Positions 41,933 through 50,711 of a stretch of 64,000 nt of DNA are shown one piece after another (position 1 is the stretch's first letter; each line of letters starts with the position of its first letter). The stretch lies in NCBI GenBank assembly GCA_009838915.1, contig VXQT01000006.1, positions 41,946 through 105,945 on the forward strand, read 5' to 3'. The notes below the pieces were generated by a model. That model did no database searches and was not told where the DNA came from. It saw only the letters and a list, made by a program, of their open reading frames with translations. This DNA is from Chloroflexota bacterium (lineage in GTDB: Bacteria; Chloroflexota; Dehalococcoidia; Bin125). Position numbers and translations under genes: made by a program.

Positions 41933-43684
41933 ATGACTCGTTTACGCGTGACCCTGTTGGCGATGTTCACGGCGCTCACAGCGCTGTGGGGCGTCGCGTG
42001 CAACGACGAGATCCCATCGGAGGCAGATGGACCCGTGACGTCCGCGCCGCCTTCGGGCACCTTGTTCCTCGAATCCGCCGAGGCCGCCGGCTTGACCTAC
42101 ATCCAGTTCGAGGCGCAGGAGCCCGGCAACTGTCTGTTCGACAACATCTCGCGACCAACTGAGGAAGAGCGTCACCGAACGCTGTGCGACGCGGAGCGGA
42201 TGACCGGCGGCGCAGCGGCAGGCGACTTTGACGGCGACGGCGCTATCGACCTGATTGTGACCCGCATGGACGGTCACGACCTGCTCTTCCGCAATCGGGG
42301 CGACGGACAGTTTGAGGAGGTCTCGGAGTCGAGCGGTTTGAGCCGCTGGGAGCTGGCCACCAATGGCGCAGCCTGGGGCGACATTGACAACGACGGCGAC
42401 CTGGACCTATTCGTGACCACGGTCGGTGACACGCGGCACTACCTGTTCGTCAACGAGGGCGGCGTGTTCGCGGAAGAGGGTATCGAACGCGGCGCCGCCG
42501 TTGACACGGGTGACCGGCGCATCGGATTCTCCGCGACATTCGGCGACTACGACCTGGACGGCTACCTCGATCTCCATGTGACCGAGTGGCGGCCGTCTCA
42601 GCTTGTCGGTGAGGCCGTCGCGGGCGTGCGCCTCCTGCGCAATCTCGGCGCGGAGCGGCCCGGTCACTTCGAGGATGTGACGGAGACGGCGGGCGTAGGC
42701 ATGGATCAGGTCGTATCGCAGACCCAGAGTGAGTTGACCGAAGGGACATTCGCGTTCGGTTCAACCTTCGTCGACCTCGACAACGACGGTTGGCCTGAGC
42801 TTGCAGTAGCGTCCGACTTCGGTACGAGCCGCTTGTTCTGGAACAACGGCGACGGCACGTTCAGCGACGGCACGCTCGACGCGCGGGTCGGCACTGCTCA
42901 GAACGCGATGGGCACGACGTTCGGCGACTACGACGCCGACGGCGACCTGGACTGGTTCGTGACCTCGGTCTTCTCGTTCCGCACCGGCAGTCCCGGGTCG
43001 GGCGAGCAAGGTCTGCGCGACGGCAACCGGTTGTTCCGCAACGATGGTGACCGACGATTCACCGATGCGACGGATCGGGCCGGCGTGCGCAACGGATCAT
43101 GGGGTTGGGGCGCGGCGTTCTTCGACGCCGACAACGACGGCGACCTCGATCTGACGATGACCAACGGGATGGAGATGATGCCAGGCTTCGACGCCGACGC
43201 CACCCGTTACTGGGAGAACGACGGCTCCGGCCGCTTCCGCAACCGCAATACGGACGTCGGACTCGATGACATCGAGGACGGTAAGGGGCTGCTCGTCTTC
43301 GATGCGGACAACGACGGCGACCTCGATGTGTTCGTCGTCAACAATGCCTCTGGGCCGCTGTTCTATCGCAACCAGTCAGCGGGCGCAGGGAGTTGGTTAC
43401 GGGTGTCGCTCGCGGGTGTAACCAGCAACCGGCAGGGATTGGGAGCAAGGGTGTCGGTGTTTGCCGACGGCTTGCCGGAGCAGATTCGCGAGGCGGGCGT
43501 GTCGACGCACTTCCTGGGTCAGAGCGAGGACGCGATGCACTTCGGCCTGGCCGAGTCGGAGTCGGCGGACCTGGTGATCCGCTGGCCCGCAAGCGGGCTG
43601 GTGACGACGCTCAACGACGTGCCGGCCGATTCCTGGATCCGGGTCGTGGAAGGCGAGTCGGGCTACGAAGTGTTGAACCCGTAG
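41933..43684 (+). CDS. FG-GAP/VCBS repeat lipoprotein with ASPIC/UnbV end
   Basis: 583 residues from ATG 41933. A signal peptide leads to C23 (LWGVAC), a likely lipid anchor. Seven or so calcium-binding FG-GAP repeats follow, each with DxDxDG-type loops (DGDGAIDL, DIDNDGDLDL, DLDNDGWPEL, DADGDLDW, DADNDGDLDL twice). The end carries an ASPIC/UnbV module (LRVSLAGVTSNRQGLGARVSV). It should form a beta-propeller on the cell surface; partner unknown. An ATG at 41915 would add six residues. Confidence 0.88.
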   Translation: MTRLRVTLLAMFTALTALWGVACNDEIPSEADGPVTSAPPSGTLFLESAEAAGLTYIQFEAQEPGNCLFDNISRPTEEERHRTLCDAERMTGGAAAGDFDGDGAIDLIVTRMDGHDLLFRNRGDGQFEEVSESSGLSRWELATNGAAWGDIDNDGDLDLFVTTVGDTRHYLFVNEGGVFAEEGIERGAAVDTGDRRIGFSATFGDYDLDGYLDLHVTEWRPSQLVGEAVAGVRLLRNLGAERPGHFEDVTETAGVGMDQVVSQTQSELTEGTFAFGSTFVDLDNDGWPELAVASDFGTSRLFWNNGDGTFSDGTLDARVGTAQNAMGTTFGDYDADGDLDWFVTSVFSFRTGSPGSGEQGLRDGNRLFRNDGDRRFTDATDRAGVRNGSWGWGAAFFDADNDGDLDLTMTNGMEMMPGFDADATRYWENDGSGRFRNRNTDVGLDDIEDGKGLLVFDADNDGDLDVFVVNNASGPLFYRNQSAGAGSWLRVSLAGVTSNRQGLGARVSVFADGLPEQIREAGVSTHFLGQSEDAMHFGLAESESADLVIRWPASGLVTTLNDVPADSWIRVVEGESGYEVLNP

Positions 43685-43807
43685 CCAGCTGCATTCGTGC
43701 GCCCTGAGGGAAGTGTCATGAGGGCGGCAGCGCAGGCGTGTGCGCCTCCGCTACGGTAAGGCAAGTACTGGATGGGAGGCCGGCTGGGGCTTGGATGCAC
43801 GTGATGT

Positions 43808-43828
43808 CCGCCGATTGTCTGTCGGCGG
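43808..43828 (+). terminator. Candidate hairpin downstream of the FG-GAP gene
   Basis: CCGCCGA (43808-43814) pairs with TCGGCGG (43822-43828) around a 7-base loop. No T-run follows, so its role as a terminator is uncertain. It lies in a 204-bp gap between two plus-strand genes. Confidence 0.3.
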
Positions 43829-43888
43829 CGCTGAAAGCCTTGCGGACGGGCCGTTGTGAACGCATAGTCCGCCTAGATCGATCTCCCC

Positions 43889-45016
43889 ATGCTTGGAAGT
43901 CATAACGAACACGTATACGACGTCGTGGTGGTCGGCGCGGGCGCGGCCGGGGTTGGCGTGGCGGTCACGCTCATGCATGCCGGCATCGAGAACTTCGTGG
44001 TGCTTGATCGGCGCGGCGTCGGCTCGTCGTTCGCGTCGTGGCCGGCGGAGACCCGCCTCATCACACCCTCATTTGCGACCAACTCGATCGGCATGCTCGA
44101 TTTGAATTCGATCGCAATCGGCACGTCGCCTGCCTACAGCCTGGAGGTCGAGCATCCGACCGGCCAGGACTACGCGCGATACTTGCGCGGCGTCGCACGC
44201 TATTTTGAGGTGCCGGTCAACGACGAGGCCGATGTAGTGCGAGTCGAGTCGACTGACGGCGGATTTCGAATCCACACGGTCGACGAACTGTTGTCGGCCA
44301 GGCATGTCATCTGGGCTGCCGGCGAGTTCCAGTATCCGCAGCTGGGCGGATTTGAAGGCAGTCGGCTGTGTCGCCACACCGCGACCGTGCCCAGCTACGA
44401 CGCGCTCGACGGCGACGACTTCATCATTGTCGGCGGTTACGAGAGCGGTATCGACGCGGCCTATCACCTGGCCTATCGCGACAAGCGTGTGCGGGTGTTT
44501 GACATGGCCTGCCCATGGGAGGAGGAGAGCTCGGACCCGAGTATTGCGCTCGCCCCATTCACGCACGAACGCATGCACGAGCAACCGTTCGTTGGGCAGG
44601 TCGAGCTGCATCCACACACGGCCGTCGAGTCGGTCACATGCGTCGAGGGACGCTATGAGGTGGCGACTGAGGACGGGCTTCGCTACTACAGCGACACGCA
44701 GCCGTTGCTGGCTGGTGGATTTGAGGGCAGCCATCACTTGATCGCGGAGCTGTTTGAACAGCGAGATGACGGTTCGTTGCTGCTCAATGACGACGATGGT
44801 TCGACCATCACGCCAGGCATGTTCCTCTGCGGCCCCGCCGTACGTCACAACGATCACATCTTCTGCTTCATCTTCAAGTTCCGGCAACGATTCGCCGTGG
44901 TCGCCAAGGCGATCGCCACCTCGCTCGGATTGCCGGCGGAAGAGCTGGAGGAGTACCGCCAGTGGGGGATGTATCTCGACGATCTCTCCTGCTGCGGTCA
45001 ACAGTGCGCATGCTGA
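43889..45016 (+). CDS. FAD/NAD(P)-dependent oxidoreductase, YpdA-like layout, with Cys-rich C terminus
   Basis: 375 residues. The FAD loop is VVVVGAGAAGVGVAVTL near residue 12-28, and the NAD(P) loop is FIIVGGYESGIDAAYHL near 180. The layout (SSFASWP turn, LITPSF, then WAAGEFQYPQLGG) resembles YpdA, the bacillithiol disulfide reductase group, more than thioredoxin reductase, which would show an internal CxxC. Unusually, the last residues are CCGQQCAC, four Cys in a short tail that could bind metal or act as a redox relay. The next gene overlaps it by seven bases. Confidence 0.8.
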   Translation: MLGSHNEHVYDVVVVGAGAAGVGVAVTLMHAGIENFVVLDRRGVGSSFASWPAETRLITPSFATNSIGMLDLNSIAIGTSPAYSLEVEHPTGQDYARYLRGVARYFEVPVNDEADVVRVESTDGGFRIHTVDELLSARHVIWAAGEFQYPQLGGFEGSRLCRHTATVPSYDALDGDDFIIVGGYESGIDAAYHLAYRDKRVRVFDMACPWEEESSDPSIALAPFTHERMHEQPFVGQVELHPHTAVESVTCVEGRYEVATEDGLRYYSDTQPLLAGGFEGSHHLIAELFEQRDDGSLLLNDDDGSTITPGMFLCGPAVRHNDHIFCFIFKFRQRFAVVAKAIATSLGLPAEELEEYRQWGMYLDDLSCCGQQCAC

Positions 45017-45228
45017 TCGTGAGTCGCCGTCACACTGGCGCACGCCAAAGCCGGCTGGCCCGGGCGCTGAGTTTCACATGGTTGGGCCAAACCGTGGCCA
45101 GTCTCTGCTGGATGGGCAGCATGCTGGTCTACGGGATCGAAACTGGCGGCGATTGGTTGCAGTTGTGTGCCGCGTCCGCCTGGCTGCTGGCGAACCTGGC
45201 GGCGCTTGCGCGAGGGAACGACGACTGA
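45010..45228 (+). CDS. Small two-helix membrane protein coupled to the flavoprotein
   Basis: A 72-residue protein with a basic N terminus (MLIVSRRHTGARQSRLARAL) and two hydrophobic helices, roughly 24-44 and 50-66. ATG 45010 overlaps the flavoprotein stop (ATGCTGA), so it depends on translation of that gene. This arrangement suggests a partner that docks the flavoprotein at the membrane, though it has no known family. A longer frame from 44962 lies inside the flavoprotein gene. Confidence 0.6.
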   Translation: MLIVSRRHTGARQSRLARALSFTWLGQTVASLCWMGSMLVYGIETGGDWLQLCAASAWLLANLAALARGNDD

Positions 45229-45233
45229 CGGCA

Positions 45234-46280
45234 CTACGCCTCGGCGTTGAGCTCCCCGACCAGGTGCATGAAGCGTTCGAGGTTGGCGATGCGGTCGTTG
45301 ACCGTGTCGCCGGCGATCCCGGCGCGGATCGTGTCGACGCCGGCGTCGCGGTAGACGCGGAGCCGTTCGAGCACGTCGGCGTCGTTGCCGATCATGTTGA
45401 CCTTGAGTGCAAGCTCGACCGGCACGCGCTCGCGGGCGAGGTCGCGCTCGCCGGAGATCCAGAGGCGCTGAACCTCCTTGGCCGCGTCGGCCCAGCCCTG
45501 GCGGCAGAAGGCATCGTTGTAGAAGTTGGTCTTGGCCGAGCCCATCGCGCCGAGCGTGAAGGCGATCCCGCGCGCGTGTCGCGCGGCGGCTTCCTCCACG
45601 TCGTCGGTGAATTCGATCCCGGCGGCGGCTTCAAGGTCGATCTCGTCGAGGCTGCGTCCGGCCGACTCGGCGCCGGCGCGAATGTCGTCGAAGAAGACGT
45701 CAGCGGTCTCGGGGATGAACGAGGTGCCCAGCCAGCCGTCGGCGACCTCGCCGCACATGCGCAGGCTGTTGGGTCCGAGTGAGGCGAAGTAGACGGCGGG
45801 CGGTTCGGTGGGCGGCGCGCCGGAGCGGATCGCCTTGCCCTCGCCGCCGGGCAGTGGCAGCGTGTAGTGACGTCCGTTGTAGACGAGGCGCTCACCGCTG
45901 CAGACCATGCGCACGATGTCGGCAGTCTCCGCGAGGCGCGAGACGGCGCCGGCGAAGGGCACGCCGTGCCAGCCCTCGACTACCTGCGGGCCTGAGGTGC
46001 CGAGTCCAAGCAGGAAGCGGCCGCCCGACATCGACTGCAGCGTCATTGCAGTCATGCCGACCAAGGCCGGGCTGCGCGTACCGCCCTGGATGATGCCGGT
46101 GCCGAGCTTGATCGTCTCGGTCTTGCCTGCCAGATAGGCGAGCGGCGTGATCCCGTCGTGGCCCCAGGCCTCGGCCGACCAGAAAGAGTAGACGCCCAGC
46201 CTCTCGGCCTCCTGGGCGTATCGCACGGCAGAATCCCAGTCGTGAATCCCGTCGCGGTGCATGCCGATGGCGACTCTCAA
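45234..46280 (-). CDS. LLM class F420-dependent oxidoreductase
   Basis: 348 residues of the luciferase-like TIM barrel. It opens VAIGMHRDGIHDWDSAVRYAQEAERLG and then shows LGTGIIQGGTRSPALVGMTAMTLQSMSGGRFLLGLG. The pattern matches the F420 subgroup (Mer-like and related reductases) rather than FMN monooxygenases. The fno and cofE genes at 18-20 kb show that F420 is made here. Substrate unknown. It is convergent with the small membrane protein gene. Confidence 0.9.
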   Translation of the reverse strand: MRVAIGMHRDGIHDWDSAVRYAQEAERLGVYSFWSAEAWGHDGITPLAYLAGKTETIKLGTGIIQGGTRSPALVGMTAMTLQSMSGGRFLLGLGTSGPQVVEGWHGVPFAGAVSRLAETADIVRMVCSGERLVYNGRHYTLPLPGGEGKAIRSGAPPTEPPAVYFASLGPNSLRMCGEVADGWLGTSFIPETADVFFDDIRAGAESAGRSLDEIDLEAAAGIEFTDDVEEAAARHARGIAFTLGAMGSAKTNFYNDAFCRQGWADAAKEVQRLWISGERDLARERVPVELALKVNMIGNDADVLERLRVYRDAGVDTIRAGIAGDTVNDRIANLERFMHLVGELNAEA

Positions 46281-46298
46281 CTCTCACTTCCTTTCAGA

Positions 46299-46344
46299 AG
46301 CCCCCTCTGCCTTCGGCATCTCCCCCCAGAGGGGGGAGAGGGGG
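46299..46344 (-). repeat. Dispersed palindromic element, copy 5
   Basis: Reverse orientation: CCCCCTCTGCCTTCGGCAT then CTCCCCCC and GGGGGGAG. It lies between the LLM oxidoreductase and DinB genes, both on the minus strand. Confidence 0.85.
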
Positions 46345-46893
46345 TTAGGAGGGGTAGCCCTCGGTCTCCTTGATCTCATTGACCTGGTTGACGTGGTCGA
46401 GGTCGTGGACCCGTTGGAACATGAACCAGGCGCGGCCGTGGAGTTCGCCGAAGAAGGGATGCGGCCGTGTGGGTTCAAACGCGGGCGGCTCGGGCAGACC
46501 CTCGATCACATTGCCGAACTCTCGGGAGTCGATCAGCAGGTCGCGGACCAACTGCGGGAAGGGCCGATCGGCGGGGCGCTGGGCTGGATCGATCGCGCCA
46601 ATCTCCTGCGGCGTGAGCGTGGGGTCCTTGCCCTGCGAGAGCTGGGCGACGAGGTCTGCGCAACGCTTCGAGCCGTCCAGCACGTGCTGGGCGACCTCTT
46701 CGATGCTCCAGTCGTTGGGGCCGGGCTTCCAGGCGGCCTGTTCGGGCGTGACCCGGTTCAGCGTGTTGAGGAAGTCGATGCGGGCGTCGACGACGCGGGG
46801 CCAGAGCTCGACCCAGGTGTACTTTTCGCCCTGCGCGAGGAGGTAACTCGAAACCCGCTGGACTTCGTCGTTGTCAATTGGTCGTTGGGGCAT
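46345..46893 (-). CDS. DinB superfamily protein
   Basis: 182 residues of the four-helix DinB fold, with metal-type His residues in the expected places: SIEEVAQHVLDG after the second helix and HDLDHVNQV near the end. DinB proteins are often thiol-dependent S-transferases or metal-binding hydrolases; the role here is unknown. It begins with MPQRPIDNDEVQRVSS. Palindromic elements flank it on both sides. Confidence 0.88.
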   Translation of the reverse strand: MPQRPIDNDEVQRVSSYLLAQGEKYTWVELWPRVVDARIDFLNTLNRVTPEQAAWKPGPNDWSIEEVAQHVLDGSKRCADLVAQLSQGKDPTLTPQEIGAIDPAQRPADRPFPQLVRDLLIDSREFGNVIEGLPEPPAFEPTRPHPFFGELHGRAWFMFQRVHDLDHVNQVNEIKETEGYPS

Positions 46894-46914
46894 GGTCGTG
46901 AGCTTTCGGCGGGC

Positions 46915-46966
46915 GCCCCCCTCTGTCCCTGCGGGACATCTCCTCCCGCGCGACTGGGGGAGAGGG
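46915..46966 (-). repeat. Dispersed palindromic element, copy 6
   Basis: Reverse orientation with inner hairpin TGTCCCTGCGGGACA, a longer stem than copies 1-5. A CTCCTCCCGCG ... GGGGGAGAG stem follows. It lies between the DinB and enoyl-CoA hydratase genes. Confidence 0.85.
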
Positions 46967-46979
46967 ATCCGGGGAGCGT

Positions 46980-47789
46980 TCAGCGTCCTTGGAACTCAGG
47001 GTCGCGCTTCTCCATGAAGGCGCGGACGCCTTCCTTGAAGTCGTCGGACTGGAAAAGAGGGAGGAGCTGGAGGTAGATGTGGTCCACAGCGGCCTCGAAG
47101 GGTTCGTCCATGCCGAGCCGCATCATGCGCTTGGTCGCTTGGATCGAGAGCGGGGCGTTGGCGGCGATCTCGTCGGCCAGCTCGAGCGTGCGGGTCATCA
47201 AGTCGTCGTGGGGCACGACTTCGTTGACCAGGCCGACGTCGAGCGATTCCTGCGCGTCGAGCACGCGGCCGCGGAAGGCGACCTCGGCGGCTCGGGCCCA
47301 GCCGAGCAGCCGTGGCAGGATCCAGGTGCCGCCCGACTCGGGCAGCACGCCGCGGCGGGCGAAGACGGCGCCCATCTTGGCGCGGTCGGAGGCGATGCGG
47401 ATGTCTGCTAGCAGCGCCATGTCCATGCCGTAGCCTGCGGCCGCACCGTTGAGCGCGCAGATGACGGGCTTGTCCATCTTCTGCAGCACGACCGGGGGCG
47501 CGTCGCGCAGGTCGAAGAGGTTGTAACCGGGCCCACCTTCACCGGACGACATGCGCTGCTGCTGGTCGACGAGGTCGAGGCCGGAGCAGAAGCCGCGGCC
47601 CGTGCCGGTCAGGACGATGACGCGGATGTCGGGCTCGCGCTGGCAGGCGATCAGCTGGGCGGAGAGCGCTTCGAGCATCTCTCCGGAGATGGCGTTGAGG
47701 CGTTCGGGTCGATTGAGGGTGATAATCGCGACGTGCCCGCGCTCTTCGTAGAGCAGCGTCTCGGTCACGGGCGGTGCGAGCGTGGTCAT
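46980..47789 (-). CDS. Enoyl-CoA hydratase family protein
   Basis: A 269-residue crotonase with ITLNRPERLNAISGEML, the CoA loop GRGFCSGLDL, oxyanion loop NGAAAGYGMDM and RRGVLPESGGTWILPRLLG. Unlike its paralog at 1902-2690 it keeps a Glu in the PE position (LPESGG). The end RAFMEKRDPEFQGR is the family's closing helix. ATG 47789 follows AGGAGG, an ideal ribosome site; the 104-codon upstream extension is a shadow. It probably hydrates or isomerises 2-enoyl-CoA esters. Confidence 0.93.
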   Translation of the reverse strand: MTTLAPPVTETLLYEERGHVAIITLNRPERLNAISGEMLEALSAQLIACQREPDIRVIVLTGTGRGFCSGLDLVDQQQRMSSGEGGPGYNLFDLRDAPPVVLQKMDKPVICALNGAAAGYGMDMALLADIRIASDRAKMGAVFARRGVLPESGGTWILPRLLGWARAAEVAFRGRVLDAQESLDVGLVNEVVPHDDLMTRTLELADEIAANAPLSIQATKRMMRLGMDEPFEAAVDHIYLQLLPLFQSDDFKEGVRAFMEKRDPEFQGR

Positions 47790-47838
47790 GGGGCCTCCTG
47801 TCGTTGTGTCGTCCTGAGTGTATAGGCGAGGGCGGAGT

Positions 47839-47887
47839 CCCCATCTGTCACTCCGTGACATCTCCCCCCGCCGGACGCGGGGGAGAT
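47839..47887 (-). repeat. Dispersed palindromic element, copy 7
   Basis: Reverse orientation with inner hairpin TGTCACTCCGTGACA, identical in stem sequence to copy 8. The outer stem is CTCCCCCCGC ... GCGGGGGAG. It lies between the enoyl-CoA hydratase and clpC genes. Confidence 0.85.
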
Positions 47888-47925
47888 TGGAGCGGGTTCC
47901 TGCGTGAAGCAGGAACTGTGTGACT

Positions 47926-50364
47926 CTATGTCGCGGCGGCGACTGGTTCCGGTTGGGCCGTCGTGGCCGTGGCGAAGGTGTAGTCGTCGTCCTGGTAGTC
48001 GACCTGGATAGTGTCGCCTTCTGCGAAGTCTCCGGCGATGAGGAGCTTGCTGAGGGGGTTCTCGATCCGGCGCTGGAAGACGCGGCGCAGCGGGCGCGCA
48101 CCGAAGGCGGGATCGTAGCCGTCGCTGGCGAGCTGGCGGCGGGCGGCGTCGGTCAACTCGAAGCTGCGACCTATGTCGGACAGTCGGCCGCGCTCTTCCT
48201 TGGCGATCAGGTCGACGATCTCCAGCAGTTCCACCTCGCTGAGCGGATCGAAGCAGACGATCTCGTCGACGCGGTTGAGGAACTCGGGGCGGAAGAAGTC
48301 CTTGAGCGCCCGTTCGCAGTCGCGCGCGCGTTCGTCGTGCGAACCGGCGAAGCCCATCCGCGTGTCCACCCTCGCACTGGTGCCGAGGTTGCTGGTCATG
48401 ATCACGACCGTGTTGCGGAAGTCGACGGTGCGACCCTGGCCGTCGGTGATGCGGCCGTCGTCGAGGACCTGGAGGAGGAGGTTGAAGACGTCGGGGTGGG
48501 CCTTCTCGATCTCGTCGAGCAGGACGACGCGGAACGGCCGGCGGCGGACCAGTTCGGTCAAACCGCCGCCGTCGTCGTAGCCGACGTAGCCCGGAGGCGC
48601 GCCGACGATCCGACTGACGGTGTGGCGTTCCTGGTACTCGGACATGTCGAGCCGGACGAGGGCGTCCTCGCTGTCGAAGAGGTACTCGGCCAAGGACTTG
48701 GCCAGCTCGGTCTTGCCGACTCCGGTCGGCCCGACAAAGATGAACGAACCAATCGGACGGGTGGGATCCTTGAGTCCGGCGCGGGCGCGGCGGATGGCGT
48801 CGGAGACCACGCTGACGGCGTTTGCCTGGCCGATCACCCGTCCGTGCAGTTCCTCCTCGATGTGCAGGAGGCGGGCCTCGTCGTCCTCCAACATGCGGCT
48901 GACGGGGATGCCGGTGATCTCGCCGATGAGTTCGGCGATGTCGCGCTCGTTGACGGTGTCGCGGCGTGCGTGTTCGGCGTCCCAGTCGTCGCGGCTGGTG
49001 CGGACCTCGTCCTGGATGGCGAGCAGTTCCTGCTTGATCCGCGCGGCGGTCTCGTAGTCCTCGCGCTGGGCGGCCGCCTCCTGCTCCTGCTTGAGATCGT
49101 CGACCCGGCGTCGGAGCTCGACCACGCGGGTGGGCGGCGACTGGTTGTCGATCACGAGTCGGGAGGCGGCTTCGTCGATCAGGTCGATGGCCTTGTCTGG
49201 CAGGCGGCGTTCGGTCAAGTAGCGGTGCGAGAGCCGGACGGCGGACTCAATGGCGTCCTCGCCGATGGTGACGCCGTGGTGGGCCTCGTAGCGAGGCTTC
49301 AGGGCAGTGAGGATCTCGATCGTGTCCTCGGTCGAGGGTTCATCGAGGTATACGGGCGCAAAGCGGCGTTCGAGCGCGGCGTCCTTCTCAATGTGCTTGC
49401 GGTACTCGTCGAGTGTGGTCGCGCCGACGACGCGCAGTTCGCCCCGAGAAAGAGGCGGCTTGAGCATGTTGGCGGCGTCGATTGCGCCCTCGGCCGCGCC
49501 CGCGCCGACGACCGTGTGCAGTTCGTCGATGAAGAGGATGACCTGGCCCTGGGACTCACGGACCTCGTCGATGACGGACTTGAGCCGCTCTTCGAACTCG
49601 CCGCGGAACTTGGCGCCGGCGAGGAGGACGCCCATGTCGAGCGACATCAGGCGCTTGCCGCGCAGGTTGTCGGGCACATCGTCGGCGGCCATGCGCTGGG
49701 CGAGCGCCTCGGCGATGGCGGTCTTGCCGACGCCGGCCTCGCCGATGATCACGGGGTTGTTCTTGGTCCGCCGGTTGAGGATTTGCAGCACGCGGCGGAG
49801 CTCGACGTCGCGTCCAATGACGGGGTCGAGCTTGCCCTCGGCGGCGAGGCGGGTGATGTCGGTGGCGTAGCGGTTGAGCGAGTCGTAGTGGGACTCGGCG
49901 TCGGGCTGGTCGACGCGTCGAGAGCCGCGGATCTGCTGGAGGGCGCCGTAGAGTCGCTCGGCGGTGATGCCATGCGCGCGGATGATCTGCGCAGCGGGGC
50001 CGCCGGAGTCGCCGGTCAGGGCGATCAGCAGGTGCTCGACGCCGACGTATTCGTCGTTGAGACGCTCGGCTTCGACGTTGGCGCGCTCGAGCAGTTGCAC
50101 GACTCTGGGGGTGACGGTGAGTTGGACGACGTCGTAACTGAGCTTGGGCGCGGCGTCGATAGCGGTGTCGGCATCGGCGCGCAGGCGGGCGCGGTCGACG
50201 TTGAGAGCGCTGAGCAGGTCGTTGGCGAGTCCGTCCTGGACCGTGGCGATGCTGGCCAACAGGTGCTCGACGTCCCACTGGGCGTGGCGCTTCTCGCGCA
50301 CGAGTTGTTGCGAGGCTTCGAGCAGTTGCTGGGCCTGGTTGGTGAATCGATCCCGTCGCATCAT
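47926..50364 (-). CDS. clpC: AAA+ chaperone of the ClpC/ClpB class, ClpC-like architecture
   Basis: 812 residues: an N-terminal Clp_N repeat pair, then AAA1 with Walker A GEAGVGKT and DEV-box [12 protein letters not shown]. The middle region is short and contains a UVR-like motif ([20 protein letters not shown]). AAA2 follows with [10 protein letters not shown] short middle domain with a UVR motif and an MGF loop (TRMGFAG) where ClpC/ClpA carry the ClpP-binding loop both point to ClpC rather than ClpB. It is downstream of hspR (ATGA overlap), so it is a heat-shock gene. ATG 50361 is an alternative start. Confidence 0.88.
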   Translation of the reverse strand: MMRRDRFTNQAQQLLEASQQLVREKRHAQWDVEHLLASIATVQDGLANDLLSALNVDRARLRADADTAIDAAPKLSYDVVQLTVTPRVVQLLERANVEAERLNDEYVGVEHLLIALTGDSGGPAAQIIRAHGITAERLYGALQQIRGSRRVDQPDAESHYDSLNRYATDITRLAAEGKLDPVIGRDVELRRVLQILNRRTKNNPVIIGEAGVGKTAIAEALAQRMAADDVPDNLRGKRLMSLDMGVLLAGAKFRGEFEERLKSVIDEVRESQGQVILFIDELHTVVGAGAAEGAIDAANMLKPPLSRGELRVVGATTLDEYRKHIEKDAALERRFAPVYLDEPSTEDTIEILTALKPRYEAHHGVTIGEDAIESAVRLSHRYLTERRLPDKAIDLIDEAASRLVIDNQSPPTRVVELRRRVDDLKQEQEAAAQREDYETAARIKQELLAIQDEVRTSRDDWDAEHARRDTVNERDIAELIGEITGIPVSRMLEDDEARLLHIEEELHGRVIGQANAVSVVSDAIRRARAGLKDPTRPIGSFIFVGPTGVGKTELAKSLAEYLFDSEDALVRLDMSEYQERHTVSRIVGAPPGYVGYDDGGGLTELVRRRPFRVVLLDEIEKAHPDVFNLLLQVLDDGRITDGQGRTVDFRNTVVIMTSNLGTSARVDTRMGFAGSHDERARDCERALKDFFRPEFLNRVDEIVCFDPLSEVELLEIVDLIAKEERGRLSDIGRSFELTDAARRQLASDGYDPAFGARPLRRVFQRRIENPLSKLLIAGDFAEGDTIQVDYQDDDYTFATATTAQPEPVAAAT

Positions 50365-50711
50365 CGTCGTCGTTCCTGTCGGTCGTACTGCGGCCATCGG
50401 ACGGCCGGCAGCTGTTGGTCACGTTGTCGTTGGACCTCGTCTTTGAGTTGCTGGTTCTCGCGTTCCAGTTCACCGATCCGGTTGCGCAGGCGCAAGATGA
50501 TGTCGGCGCCGGCGAGATTGACGCCGAGCTCGTCGATCAGGCGGCGGATCAGTTGCAGGCGCGCAATGTCTTCTTCGCTATACAACCGTTGGCGTCCCGA
50601 GGATCGGGCAGGCTTGAGCAGACCCTCGCGCTCGTAGGTGCGCAGGGTCTGTTGATGGACTCCGACCATCTGCGCCGCAATCCGAATGGTGTAGACGGGG
50701 GTGTCGCTCAT
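50361..50711 (-). CDS. hspR: HspR family heat-shock repressor (MerR type)
   Basis: A 116-residue MerR-family protein: VYTIRIAAQMVGVHQQTLRTYEREGLLKPAR is the winged-helix DNA-binding start, and LIDELGVNLAGADIILRL is characteristic of HspR. A coiled coil (RNRIGELERENQQLKDEVQ) would dimerise it. HspR binds HAIR operators and uses DnaK as co-repressor in actinobacteria. It sits between dnaJ and clpC with ATGA overlaps on both sides, so it controls its own operon. A HAIR-like site lies before dnaJ/hsp20. Confidence 0.93.
   Translation of the reverse strand: MSDTPVYTIRIAAQMVGVHQQTLRTYEREGLLKPARSSGRQRLYSEEDIARLQLIRRLIDELGVNLAGADIILRLRNRIGELERENQQLKDEVQRQRDQQLPAVRWPQYDRQERRR

Noticed and set aside
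47920..50637. A 905-residue open frame on the plus strand across the heat-shock locus
   Set aside because: It is antisense to clpC and hspR, whose translations have clear AAA+ and MerR motifs; the frame's protein is Val/Asp/Leu-rich without known domains.
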